Origin: Cryptomeria japonica | Lineage: Eukaryota > Streptophyta > Pinopsida > Cupressales > Cupressaceae | NCBI RefSeq assembly: GCF_030272615.1 | Contig: NC_081412.1 | Coordinates: 345,023,870 to 345,087,869, forward strand | DNA length: 64,000 nucleotides | Reading direction: 5' to 3' | Shown: positions 47,301-52,309 of the stretch, piece by piece | How positions within the stretch are numbered: the first letter of the stretch is position 1 | How the letters are laid out: every line of letters starts with the position of its first letter | Notes under the pieces: model-generated | Told to the model about the DNA's origin: nothing | What the model saw: the letters and a program-made list of their open reading frames with translations, nothing else | The model's database searches: none | Position numbers and translations under genes: made by a program

Positions 47301-49242
47301 AAAGGACGAACATCTAGAAACCTGAGTCCTGGGGGTTCTTTCCCTAGTCCATCTGGTTCTAGGTATATTACGAGGTCCTCAAGTGAAATAACAAATGATG
47401 TGATGACCCGCAAGAAAAACCTACAAAGCCGCACAAAACCTACTGGAACTAGTCTTAGTAGATCTGTGCCATCCTTGTCTGAGCTGAAGAAGGAACAGGA
47501 AGGGACGTATCCAGTTAGTAGAAGATTATCTGCTACTAAGAAGAGCACCGATCAAATTATTTCCTCTAAGAATGGAAAAGAAGGTAGCATAAAACCTAAT
47601 GGTACAACAACACACGCAACTGCACGTGCTTTAGACAATCTGGATCATAAGAAACGTCATTTAACTGCAACAAGGAAAAGCATTGTTACAGGAAGTGAAT
47701 CAAAGAACAAGGATACAAGCTTGCAGAAGTCTTCAAAGCACACCAGTGTGCTGGCGTCTCAGAAAGGAAAAGGAAGTATCTTGGCTGCTGATGTTGGAAA
47801 TAAGAAGTCAGAGGGGAATTTGGAAACTAATATTTCAAGTGCAGATGATAATGATGCTGTATTACAAGATGAAGAAAAATGTCCAGAATCTGTTGAGCCA
47901 GGTCATCTCATGGTTAGAGCAGAAGTTTCAGTTGAACTTAAAGACCAAGAAAATGGTTCTATTTCAGACAAATCAGAAATGAAAGCCGGGCTTGGTTCTG
48001 GGTGCGTTCCTATCAGTGTTCCAGCTTCAACTAATGCTGGGGGTATTTCTAGTCAGGGCCAATTCGAGTCACTTTTAGAGTCTTGCCATGCCATGCAGCC
48101 TGAAGCAGTTTTCATTAGAACCCCAGTATCTTTGGTTGAAGAAAATGAGATTGAAAAGGTTTGTCAAAGAGAATCAGTTCCTTTTAGTTCATATGATATG
48201 CACAACACTCCTCATTCTGTAGATTCTGATGTAAGAGAGGATGAAAAAAATGTTGTACAAGCTTCATCATCAATAATTCAAAGAAGTAATACAAATGAAT
48301 CATATCAAGCACCATTAGCACGTATGACATCCTTTGAGGATACATCTTATAATAAATTTAGTGCATATGATGCTCCTCTAGCCCCTGAAACATCATCTGG
48401 ACCTCCTGGAATCTTCATTCCCAGGGATCCTGTATCTGAAAACAATAGTCCTCTTGCTTTAAGTTCAGATTTTCCAAATTTAAGTTCACTATCACAGAAT
48501 GTGCCTAATATTCCACAGTTCACCTCACCAACAGCTAACTGTGGAAGTGTGGATGCTTCTCATTCCCGTCAAAAGGGGAGCAGCGGAGAAAAGCCCAAGG
48601 ATAGTTCTAAAGGATTCAAAAGACTCCTGAAGTTTGGTAGGAAGGGGCATAATAGCTCAACACCTGCCATTAATGCAGATGCAAATCAGCTGAGAGAGAT
48701 GGGAAGTAGAACGTCTGAAGATCAAGGGGGCAGACTTGAGGCAACTATAGATTCTGGTACCACAATGAGCCAACTATCAGGGGGGGCAATATCAGATAAT
48801 GGCATTTCTAGCCAAGGTAGAATAGTTGCTTATGGGATTTGGAAGCAACTTATATGTTTCAGGAATGAATATCTAGATGACTTTGCTTTTTATTTGCTAT
48901 GACTTTTTGCTATAACTTATTCCATTGTTACTGTAGATGCACTTTACCTCTGTTACTGCTAATCTAACAAGCCATTGTTGTTTCTGGAACTCCAATGCTG
49001 CAGCACATTCTCTTGGAAACCTTATTTCTCACGATGATAATAGTTCTGCGACCCATACACACAAAGGTAATAGAAGATTTTCCTAAATATGAAATATGCT
49101 TTGTTATTTTTGTTAATTCTTCCTAATTTGTCAACAAATGTCGCATTATATAATTATTTAAGATTCTGATCCTACAGCATCACGCTCCTTCTTTTCACTT
49201 TCAAATTTCCGGAGCAAGGGAAGTGAAACAAAATCTAGATGA
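1364..49242 (+). CDS. CIP7: COP1-interacting protein 7 (CIP7)-like protein, 12 coding exons
   Basis: Exons: 1364-1422, 35334-35519, 35848-35959, 36036-36079, 43712-43760, 43951-44003, 44185-44337, 44504-44835, 44971-46949, 47136-48816, 49004-49066, 49163-49242; total 4,791 nt, 1,596 aa. Every intron is GT-AG and all phases agree. The conserved N-terminus ([10 protein letters not shown], then [19 protein letters not shown]) is split by intron 1; [10 protein letters not shown] and [12 protein letters not shown] follow, then RVLETRK and EQGMAFARA. Exon 9 has an RS-rich stretch and [13 protein letters not shown] near residue 543; a charged coiled coil spans the exon 9/10 joint (about 946-1012); the C-terminus has [15 protein letters not shown]. 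Arabidopsis CIP7 is a nuclear COP1-binding protein that promotes light-regulated genes. This protein is longer than Arabidopsis CIP7 (about 1,060 aa), and several paralogues exist, so orthology within the family is uncertain. Confidence 0.93.
2290..3130 (-). pseudogene. protein-like segments of unknown origin, minus strand
   Basis: Three minus-strand segments read like parts of one globular, helical protein: 3130-2875 ([19 protein letters not shown], then [20 protein letters not shown]), 2819-2630 ([19 protein letters not shown], then [20 protein letters not shown]) and 2589-2371. They lie in different frames, with stops and frame changes between them. The amino-acid composition is unlike the translation of the surrounding repeats. 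I do not recognise the family. A captured or processed gene fragment is possible; part of an unknown transposon is the main alternative. The segment directly follows the 3' end of the LINE relic at 3140-5590. Confidence 0.3.
3140..5590 (-). pseudogene. LINE (L1-type) ORF2 relic: reverse transcriptase to zf-RVT
   Basis: Read on the minus strand, the order is that of a plant L1 ORF2. The start of reverse transcriptase is at about 5450-5290 ([20 protein letters not shown], then DGLPIDF). The catalytic FADD box is near 4665 ([11 protein letters not shown]). A linker lies at 3950-3680, and the terminal zf-RVT zinc knuckle at 3500-3230 has [13 protein letters not shown] and CPHVKLLW. Frames change several times and stops are frequent, so the copy is dead. 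The endonuclease is missing, which suggests 5' truncation, common in LINEs. An AATAAAAAACATAT-like stretch at about 3139-3152 may be the 3' tail. Confidence 0.8.
5455..5545 (+). repeat. short tandem repeat, TCATTGATGTCAAAGGT type
   Basis: The motif TTGATGTCAAAGGT recurs three to four times with spacers of about 24-54 bp. On the minus strand it gives repeated LTFDIND peptides. It sits at the broken upstream edge of the LINE relic. Confidence 0.55.
5600..7734. other. AT-rich unclassified repeat region
   Basis: No coding sequence is supported. The region is rich in loosely repeated phrases such as CAGATTTGAAAG and CAGTGCTGTGATTAA, as in decayed LTR or leader sequence. Together with 7735-8104 it may form one degraded LTR, but I could not find matching ends. 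Confidence 0.35.
7735..7975 (+). repeat. 45-bp minisatellite, four full units plus partial ends
   Basis: Full units lie at 7757-7801, 7802-7846, 7847-7891 and 7892-7936, followed by a broken fifth unit; a half unit precedes them. Each unit begins TTGGTGCC and contains GTGGGAGTTGG. Units 2 and 4 (AATTCAGAAGT) are closer to each other than to units 1 and 3, which suggests a 90-bp higher-order step. The 45-bp length keeps frames open: one + frame gives repeats of [15 protein letters not shown] and a minus frame is also open. Confidence 0.9.
7976..8104 (+). mobile_element. possible copia-type LTR end (U5-like)
   Basis: The sequence TTCTCCCATTTGGGTTTCCA followed by CGTAAAACATTGTG resembles the R/U5 part of many plant copia LTRs. 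No primer site, partner LTR or target duplication was found, so this is only a fragment call. Confidence 0.3.
8105..9600 (-). mobile_element. LINE-like element with ORF1 but no ORF2, copy 1
   Basis: On the minus strand a decayed ORF1 (about 9590-8312) is followed after only about 200 bp by a 3' tail containing GTAAAGGGTTTTGGGTCCCT and TCAAAACCTGT (about 8140-8105). The same tail type ends the second copy at 57605-59405. No reverse transcriptase sequence lies between ORF1 and tail in either copy. The tail motif is partly duplicated in this copy (around 8170-8140). The 5' boundary near 9600 is approximate. Confidence 0.65.
8312..9590 (-). pseudogene. LINE ORF1 (DUF4283 plus CCHC zinc knuckle), copy 1
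   Basis: The longest open part (9247-8312) shows the DUF4283 order: [53 protein letters not shown] and the knuckle [15 protein letters not shown] low-complexity tail follows that ends in [16 protein letters not shown]. The frame continues upstream of 9247 in homology with copy 2, but a TGA at 9274-9272 replaces the Arg of RFRGFW seen there (CGA to TGA), so the upstream part is cut off. The protein would bind RNA as the nucleocapsid-like partner of an L1 ORF2. Confidence 0.8.
9601..10517. other. no recognisable feature
   Basis: Intron sequence without a supported gene. Around 10075-10175 the phrase ACAATTTTGGCTAGGGTCAAAATTG and similar strings recur in both orientations, but no element boundary could be set. 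Confidence 0.4.
11150..12060 (+). repeat. degenerate array of GTCCGCC-type motifs
   Basis: About nineteen copies of (G/C)T(C/T)CGCC or close variants occur at irregular 20-60 bp spacing, mostly in the context AAGTCCGCCCAAG. The intervening sequence is also repetitive (GGCAT, AAGG, AACATCCA). The block at 11150-11290 contains a cleaner repeat of about 46 bp (TCCGCTCAAGGTAGGAGTTT). The array lies inside the 3.8-kb LTR. Confidence 0.75.
13450..13467. promoter_or_regulatory. palindromic double telo-box in the 3.8-kb LTR
   Basis: AAACCCTAATTAGGGTTT is a perfect 18-bp palindrome made of two inverted AAACCCTAA boxes. It lies about 63 bp downstream (minus strand) of a TTTATAGG TATA-like site at about 13535-13530. 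The same pair occurs in the related LTR at 22504-22551. Telo-boxes are known in plant promoters and leaders; a promoter role here is inference. Confidence 0.45.
14320..14870 (-). pseudogene. 3' end of a gypsy pol gene plus polypurine tract
   Basis: Read on the minus strand, the sequence gives the end of integrase and pol: [14 protein letters not shown] near 14730, [17 protein letters not shown] at 14520-14470, and [19 protein letters not shown] near 14430-14380, then in-frame stops. This matches the order in Ty3-gypsy pol C-termini. It ends in the purine run GATGAAAAGAAAAGGGGTCA directly before the LTR start at 14319, as expected for a polypurine tract. Several stops and frame changes show decay. 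Everything upstream of integrase is missing before the neighbouring LINE tail. Confidence 0.72.
17504..18555. mobile_element. hAT-type MITE, copy A (1,052 bp) with 8-bp target duplication
   Basis: The element begins CATAGTTGAAAAACTTGG and ends with the inverted form ...CAGCTATG, and is flanked on both sides by GTCAAGAC (17496-17503 and 18556-18563). An 8-bp duplication and a CA-N-N-G terminus are typical of the hAT superfamily. It has no transposase. Its subterminal sequences (ACTCAACAAGCCCAAAATTT, AAACTTGGCAA) match copy B at 32023-32445, so this is a family. It inserted into the LINE ORF2 between the catalytic box and the linker. A GC-rich minisatellite sits inside it. Confidence 0.82.
17940..18130 (+). 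repeat. GC-rich minisatellite, about 25-bp unit
   Basis: Units of the form GGGGTTGAGGGGTAGYRY and GGGTCTGGGGGCAAY alternate for about 180 bp. The reverse complement matches the better preserved array at 42236-42352 in the young retrotransposon (core GGGGCGTTGCCCC, CTCAACCCCGC). The strand shown is rich in G-runs. Confidence 0.75.
19431..20272 (+). mobile_element. solo LTR, 842 bp, inside the LINE
   Basis: It starts TGTTGTTATG and ends ATTAACA, flanked by the perfect 5-bp duplication ATTAG at 19426-19430 and 20273-20277. A TATATATAAG box at about 19753 and a U5-like stretch near 20190 (GGGAGGTTTTCCCAGGATAG) favour + orientation and a copia type. Near the start a unit of about 54 bp (CCCTAAATAGGGCGAA, then GATTAATATATAACTTG) is present twice. 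No internal region remains, so it arose by recombination between two LTRs. Confidence 0.87.
21251..21698. other. spacer with a short tandem palindromic motif
   Basis: No gene seen. Around 21395-21510 the near-palindromic phrase GGCTCATTTGTCTAAATGAG recurs about three times, with AGCCAAACAGGCTCATT variants. Confidence 0.5.
22504..22551 (+). promoter_or_regulatory. TATA box and palindromic telo-box of the solo LTR
   Basis: TATATAGG at 22505-22512 is followed about 24 bp downstream by AAACCCTAATTAGGGTTT (22534-22551). The same palindrome and a TATA-like site occur in the related 3.8-kb LTR, although their surroundings have diverged, which suggests both are functional parts of the LTR promoter. 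Confidence 0.45.
23280..24060 (+). repeat. degenerate tandem array, about 100-130 bp period
   Basis: Repeated phrases TTGGAGGAAAATTCCTCC, TTTGGCGC(C/T)C and CTTGGGTGCTA recur roughly every 100-130 bp. GGAGGAAAATTCCTCC is itself a near-perfect palindrome. The array occupies the same relative part of the LTR as the TCCGCC array in the other copy. Confidence 0.65.
24795..27260. other. intron sequence, nothing recognised
   Basis: AT-rich with no supported gene. At 25185-25270 the phrase GAACAAACTTAATA with GACAGAGACTGTTATA is present twice. Confidence 0.4.
27270..29430. other. unclassified repeat, LTR-like composition
   Basis: No coding sequence. TTGGTTATATAGGCC at 27572 looks like a core promoter of a retroelement leader. 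A loose repeat at 28135-28250 carries GAGTGACCCCAA twice about 95 bp apart. Ends could not be set. Confidence 0.3.
29438..29533 (+). repeat. direct repeat with ATATAATTAAAAATATAT core
   Basis: Two units with TTAAAAATATAATTAAAAAT lie about 62 bp apart, separated by a GC-rich segment. A GC-rich block without coding signs follows (29534-29780). Confidence 0.55.
30951..31500 (+). pseudogene. copia (Ty1) gag relic
   Basis: From ATG 30951 the frame reads [19 protein letters not shown], followed by stops, then [13 protein letters not shown], then after further breaks [19 protein letters not shown] and [17 protein letters not shown]. This is the order of the plant copia gag (UBN2-type) N-terminal half. 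The frame is broken by at least two early stops (TAA and TAG within 15 codons of TW) and later changes. No zinc knuckle, protease or polymerase follows. Confidence 0.65.
32023..32445. mobile_element. hAT-type MITE, copy B (423 bp) with 8-bp target duplication
   Basis: The element begins CATGGATAGAAAACTTTG and ends in the inverted form CAAGTTTGTGAACTATG. GTTAGAAC flanks it at 32015-32022 and 32446-32453. The subterminal GAGTACTC and AACTTGGCAAAGACTT (reverse strand) match copy A at 17504-18555. It is much shorter than copy A and lacks the GC-rich insert. It cannot code. Confidence 0.82.
32454..35333. other. purine-rich + strand region and end of intron 1
   Basis: 32600-34720 is unusually purine-rich on the + strand (AGG, GAG, GATG repeats) with no open frame of note, as in a decayed gag-like or leader region. 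At 34740-34960 GTTAGCTAGTTAG and TTCGTTGTCAAATCAG are each present twice. The last 60 bp carry the splice acceptor of exon 2. Confidence 0.4.
35334..36079 (+). CDS. CIP7: CIP7-like coding exons 2-4
   Basis: Exon 2 35334-35519 ([18 protein letters not shown] to TWFTKGTIE), exon 3 35848-35959 ([15 protein letters not shown]), exon 4 36036-36079. Exons 2 and 3 are the most conserved part of the family. Exon 4 is variable. It has two possible acceptors 4 nt apart (after GGCAG at 36035 or after ACAG at 36039); the choice must match that made at exon 5. Confidence 0.9.
36326..36645 (+). repeat. 5' LTR
   Basis: 320 bp from TGTTGACGGG to GGGCAAACA. It differs from the 3' LTR at five positions, all transitions. 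ATGTAATGTTATAAGCAC lies in the second half. Near-terminal TG and CA are intact. Confidence 0.95.
36648..36659 (+). promoter_or_regulatory. primer binding site, tRNA-Asp type
   Basis: TGGCGCCGTTGC begins two bases after the LTR. It is complementary to the 3' end of plant tRNA-Asp over 12 bases; beyond that the match to the usual CGGGGA is lost. Confidence 0.8.
37159..37608 (+). CDS. short charged ORF in the retrotransposon leader
   Basis: An ATG-started frame of 149 aa, rich in Arg and Glu ([37 protein letters not shown]), probably helical. In related elements the corresponding position is the start of gag. Here it ends at TAA inside the inserted block that starts at 37603, and the gag frame further down is in another phase, so it may be a severed gag N-terminus or a separate small protein. 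Its 3' third (37489-37585) is the source of the inverted copy at 38209-38304. Confidence 0.5.
   Translation: MPNLLNKDRNRKPETKEWEAAQRALILEQQVERRRRLRQLAEGRPAEGGPEGNQGGVTEGAEADENFYASPDHRRTRSHEEFLEETRLRRNLVEETRDQFRNLSLTPRSEDHQREAGVGVCQNEGEGNSTGVGATGDRQNTVPPGHTTR
37603..38526 (+). repeat. scrambled 924-bp block with 68-bp terminal direct repeats
   Basis: The block is bounded by GACACACCACC on both sides (37592-37602, 38527-38537). Its ends carry an identical 68-bp direct repeat (37612-37679 and 38458-38525). Inside are a direct 55-bp copy of the upstream ORF sequence (37688-37742) and an inverted copy of about 96 bp (38209-38304, from 37489-37585). A 23-bp inverted repeat (38305-38327 against 38419-38441) encloses a further short inverted piece of the 68-bp repeat. 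It has no coding capacity. Confidence 0.85.
38600..41269 (+). CDS. gag-protease polyprotein fused to the integrase C-terminal end
   Basis: The frame is open from TTG 38525; the first ATG is 38600 ([14 protein letters not shown]), giving 889 aa to TAG 41267-41269. Residues below are numbered from 38525. Capsid-like gag domain at about 30-190 ([27 protein letters not shown]); zinc knuckles CX2CX4HX4C at 252-265, 271-284, 355-368 and 378-391 (the last is [14 protein letters not shown]); retropepsin with [12 protein letters not shown] (Asp 575) and ILGRAW at 646. After an acidic stretch and a CTT-run the frame enters [20 protein letters not shown] (from 813) and LKPYH, which is the end of integrase in gypsy pol. 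The polymerase is absent yet the frame is intact. A long arginine-rich tail of RG/PRG repeats follows. Four knuckles is more than usual. Confidence 0.9.
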   Translation: MASKQKLPKFTGDGKEDPLRHCRTCETIWSTNGVIDHDDWVQQFPATLRGVAIDWYSDVDKQKVATWATLQKEFTEEFRLLRDDNEIVTEIYSTKQGTKETVRAYSRRLKELLGKMESQPADGLKKRWFVEGLKSSLRKKMKIVPPTSYDDAYNRAMDLESEYKTSRKKKSNRYSFDDDEDFDGESSSGGKSGKKVHALQKDMERMLKEFKAMKGSTSKTEENEVWCTDCRSGGHTRGTCPKKAFCEICQVMGHSTKECPYNMKTRSTNQVLLTEQATTSAPAGTGQQTNTTASSGGYRDNRRSGGRNSNNNNNGSRIQYDAKGRPIIQCRACNQWGHFARDCTKEATPQHLCRWCGPGDHEDANCPQAGVNLVNIEKAEKTGEKEVLAITRAQTKKATYPDPRTEKERLREAKANIEREMTTERRDNEVASTSSRMEAENNIIGQILQMEVPIKVKDLLDSMPQLRTAILTNMQSTAASSAPQVRVPATASSSAPQVGVPATALKSTPQVEVSVSPSTDPMLLAVSSGRHPAVVEMGIRGTILKDTIVDGGSGVNVLPEETWKRLGKPTLWPPTFNLVGADQHGIKPLGLLMAQQVTIGTQPFLLDFVVIPSKKKGYDAILGRAWLINARVNHNWKKNTLSMEKGGRKYTIDLHTQDVGEELASSDSDSEDSNKGEGGPDESKGKNAMEPNSEGVLELEGCSEDEVCSLNGLFHWQMEDYEMFQSYRLEVEEPEQPTEVYLPEYKEYWKGDAPNPGDVDNPKSVGHNWNPVWKTAVFKIFIILLLLMYGKETVVPVKFVVPGLRMAIENRLATNGPKLKPYHAKRAGDPRGRTDTREPKGGPERMEGDLRGRASNSRGTGQKQETFGREKPRRMKGDPRDRGLEPKTL
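41276..41324 (+). repeat. A-run and GAA repeat after the fused ORF
   Basis: About 24 A residues, then GAAGAAGAAG and a further A-run, begin 7 bp after the stop codon. It may mark a past junction made from an RNA with a poly(A) stretch, or be a simple repeat. Confidence 0.7.
41380..41535 (+). repeat. tandem palindromic CCACCGTGCGGTGG array
   Basis: The near-palindrome CCACCGTGCGGTGG, with variants CCATCGTGCGGTGG and CCACCGTACGGTGG, recurs about six times with ACCACCGACGGTGACA spacers. Each unit can form a short stem. A related CGTACGGT string also occurs just upstream (41330-41350). Confidence 0.85.
42236..42352 (+). repeat. GC-rich minisatellite, about 24-bp unit
   Basis: Four to five units of GGGGCGCTGCCCCTCAACCC type, alternating CTCAACCCCGC and CAGACCCCGC endings. 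Each unit contains GGGGCG(C/T)TGCCCC, a small palindrome. A diverged reverse-strand array of the same unit occurs inside MITE copy A at 17940-18130. Confidence 0.85.
42636..42990 (+). pseudogene. dead coiled-coil ORF between pol remnant and 3' LTR
   Basis: One + frame reads as a long amphipathic helix ([36 protein letters not shown]) but is cut by TAG 42698, TGA 42746, TAG 42842 and TAG 42896. All four are reachable by one C-to-T change from CAG or CGA, the contexts methylated in plant transposons. The frame implies that an extra sense ORF for a coiled-coil protein once lay at the 3' end of the element. Its function is unknown. Confidence 0.6.
43086..43098 (+). promoter_or_regulatory. polypurine tract
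   Basis: TTGGGGGGGATGA directly precedes the TG of the 3' LTR, as needed for plus-strand priming. Confidence 0.8.
43099..43418 (+). repeat. 3' LTR
   Basis: 320 bp, TGTTGACGGG to GGGCAAACA. Relative to the 5' LTR it carries A for G at three positions, T for C at one and C for T at one. Confidence 0.95.
43712..44835 (+). CDS. CIP7: CIP7-like coding exons 5-8
   Basis: Exon 5 43712-43760 ([16 protein letters not shown]), exon 6 43951-44003, exon 7 44185-44337 ([34 protein letters not shown]), exon 8 44504-44835 ([31 protein letters not shown]). Exons 7 and 8 form the second conserved block of the family. Exon 5 has an alternative acceptor 4 nt upstream (after GATGCAG, 43707). Confidence 0.92.
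44971..46949 (+). CDS. CIP7: CIP7-like coding exon 9
   Basis: A 1,979-nt exon. It starts after AATCCCAG and ends at GAGATG|GTAC. It encodes a Pro/Gln/Met-rich segment, an RS-type stretch ([16 protein letters not shown]), [13 protein letters not shown], an acidic Ser/Asn-rich middle, GDDSFMV, and the first half of the charged coiled coil ([20 protein letters not shown]). The RS and KR clusters are consistent with nuclear localisation, as known for CIP7. Confidence 0.93.
47136..48816 (+). CDS. CIP7: CIP7-like coding exon 10
   Basis: A 1,681-nt exon after TGATTGCAG. It begins with the rest of the coiled coil ([20 protein letters not shown]), followed by a Ser/Lys-rich low-complexity region and, near the end, [19 protein letters not shown], a basic motif conserved in the family. 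The donor is CAAG|GTAGAA. Confidence 0.92.
49004..49242 (+). CDS. CIP7: CIP7-like coding exons 11-12 and stop
   Basis: Exon 11 49004-49066 ([20 protein letters not shown]), exon 12 49163-49242 ([19 protein letters not shown]), stop TGA 49240-49242. The C-terminal ASRSFFSL-(S)-FRSKG is typical of the family and confirms the end of the protein. Confidence 0.9.
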
Positions 49243-50500
49243 GGTTTGTGGTACAAAATGGAGGGTCCAATATTTGCAATTGCTGGTAGTTGTTTCAACT
49301 GGATGGTACAAATAATTTTTCTTTGTGAGTATAGGCTCTTTGTTGAATATTAATATGTGATTTCTTCTAGTTATATTTCCGGTTCCACTGTAGATATATT
49401 ACAATTTCTAAAAAATTCAGTGACGGTTCTGTGTAATTCAAAGAGTGTTTAAATTTAAATCCTGTGAAGTTATACATTTTGTATCGCATCAGATACTTTT
49501 GGTAGGCTGATTACATATGCTTTTTATATTTCATTGAGCTATATGATAATGTGTATACATAAATTGTGATGTTGGAAAGCATATTTCTAGTTGGCATTTG
49601 CTCGAATTAGTTTTTGAGCAGTGAGAATGTTGATGTTGTCTACCTAGATACAACATAGTGTATCTCTGTTATTTATAGCCTATTTTGTCCTTGGGCCCAT
49701 GTCCTATATTTTATTTAGGAAGATATATGTGTTCATGCTTATTTTAGTATCAAGTTATATGTATTAGTTAATATTCGTTCAATCAGATGACATCAGGAGT
49801 ATCAAGTGTGAAACAAGCACCTTCATATGGTGGACCCTATAAGTTCAGAAGTTGCCAAGACTAGTCCATGTCCTCTTCACTTCTAAACCAGCACACTCCT
49901 CACACCAATAACTATCATCATCCCCCAACTCAGACCTAGGCTCTTGGGGAAATGAGGAAGGGGGCAAGGAGACTTGTATGGCTTCCTCTTAGAGAAATCC
50001 CCTTCTGAATCCACTTTTTTTTCAGATGTCTCTCATAATACAAATCAGATTTTTAAGGAAGTTCTGCTGCAATTTTTTCTGCACCATGCCCATAACAAGA
50101 TTGTTAGGCTTTTTTCCGATGCCATAAAAGAAACTAGCTCTTACCTTAGAATGGAATCCCCACCAAAGGTATTGCTTTCCACGAATCAAATGGAAAATGG
50201 AGTTCGGCTAATTTAAGGAAAAAGTCCTTATTTGTAGATTTATGGGGGCTTTTCTCACACTAATGGGATACTTCATGGCAATCCTCAGTTTGTTCAGAGG
50301 GGCCCATGGTTTACAAAAAAGTCAGGTTTGTTCATGAAGCATTGATCTCCCACACCTTTAATCCCAAATAATTTTTTTGAGCATAGTTCTAGTATGGGTC
50401 AAGGTTCTTAGTGGATATTGGCAAGAATCTAATCCTCAACGGAGTAAAAAGTGAGTACATTCTTGCCTTTGATTTATCAAGTATCCTAGTGTTCTTTAAC
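49243..50500 (+). other. 3' UTR and downstream flank of the CIP7-like gene
   Basis: No further coding exon is evident. AATAAT-type strings near 49306 could serve as polyadenylation signals, but none is decisive. From about 49790 the character changes to repeat-like sequence with short unsupported frames. Confidence 0.4.
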
Positions 50501-52127
50501 TACACAAGGATCTATGTCATATATATATACAGAAAAAAATAAAATTAAAAAATATTAAAAAATACAATGATACTTCATCATTGATCAATGGTAGTGATAA
50601 AGATAAATGACAATCGATAGTTCAAAATTTCAATATTGTCATATATCATATATGTCTACAATGATTCAAATGAAGATCATTACAATTACAAAATTTGAAA
50701 GAAACATAATAATTTTTTTTGTAAAATTTGTCTCAACTCTTCATCAAAAGGATCTAGATCAAGGTCATTGTTTGGTTCTGATGCTATTAAAATGGAGATG
50801 GTTAGATCAACATGAATTCATAATAAACAGCCCAACCATAAGCACAACTTGAATTCAAACCATTTAATGACATATCAAAGAAGATTAGCAAAGAAGCAAA
50901 TGAGAAATATAGATAAACATATAAACTTTACTTCCCCATGATTCTCCCAATGCTATTTGCTCTTGTCCTCCTCTCTACAATCCTATTGCTGTAAGGATGA
51001 CAAATGAAGATTGAAAGATGGTTGAAGTATTGAATGTGGATTGCTCTCACAATTGCATAACAAGGGTTGGGTGGATGAATGAAGATTTTGACATGGTAAG
51101 GGGAAGATGACAATGGATTCTTTGGAAATTCTAGCATAATGATGATATGATAAAGGTGGATTGGTGAATAAATGCTTAGCAGAAAGATGTAAAAATGAAG
51201 TTTGTTTTGTGAAGGGTAGGGACTCCAATTTATAGTTCTTCAAATTTGGAATGGACGATAGAGATCAAAAGATTAAAAAGGGCCAGAATTGAATATGAGA
51301 GGGGAGGACGAGTGGAGATCCAAGAGATCTAGCCATAAAGGCATTCCTTGTCTCCACACTCCTCAAGGACATGGGGAAGAGGGCGAAGGACATTGGGAAG
51401 AGGAACAAGGAATTGAAAATTCTTTGGGAAGATGGTCATGGGGAGAATAAAAGGATTAAGGAATTAAAAATTCCTTGTGAAGGGGAGCACGAAGAAAATA
51501 AAAGAATTAAGAAATTAAAAAATTCCTTGAGAAGGGGAACATGAGGAAAATAAAGGAATTCAAAATTTCTTGAATAGACAAAAGTGGAGCATTTAAGGTT
51601 GGGAGATGAGATGGGAAAGCCATTTATGACATGTGGTTGACTCATTCTTAGATTAGGAATGTGCAAATAATTAGCGAGGGTGATTAGGTTAGATAATGAG
51701 GGATTATAGTGCAAGTGGACAAGTTAGGAGGTTGTGACGGGTGGAGAGAGAATGAGTGGAGAATTTTAAATTGAGAGAAATGATAATGATGCAAGCCTGG
51801 ATTAATTAGGCTAAATGACAAAGACTAGGAGGAGAATTTGTAGGAACTAGGATATTAGTTGAATTAATTGTGAATTAATTTAACTGATTAGGATTAGAAG
51901 GAGGATTGAAATATTTGCTTAAGGTGAGTTTGATTTTAAATCAAATTTTAGAAGAAATGATATATATAATTAATTGATAAATTAATTATATGGATGAAAG
52001 GGGGTAATTAATTAAATGTGTTTTAATTAATTTTGGAATAATAAAGGGCTAATATGATTAATAAAATTAATTATGCGATGCGGGGCAATTAATTAAATTT
52101 TAATTTAATTAATTTTATGTGTCTACA
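50500..52127. mobile_element. candidate AT-rich solo LTR or repeat ending TGTCTACA
   Basis: The right end (about 51950-52127) is built of AATTAATTAAAT phrases and closes with TGTGTCTACA, the same terminus as the LTR pair at 57479-61339. The left end and any target duplication were not found. At 51440-51575 a unit of about 57 bp (AATAAAAGGATTAAGGAATT, ATTCCTTG, AAGGGGA) is present about three times. Confidence 0.3.
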
Positions 52128-52309
52128 GGTTCAACATATTTAAAAGATTCATCATCTATATTGATTCAAGATTTGCAATCACTCGAGTTGGTACACTTAG
52201 GGGCTAGATCCCGATGTTTTGTTGCCCCTTCCTTGTAGTCATCTTGCTTATGTGATATGAGACACAAGTTGGAATGGATATAAACCAAGGCTTTTTTTTT
52301 TTTTTTTTG

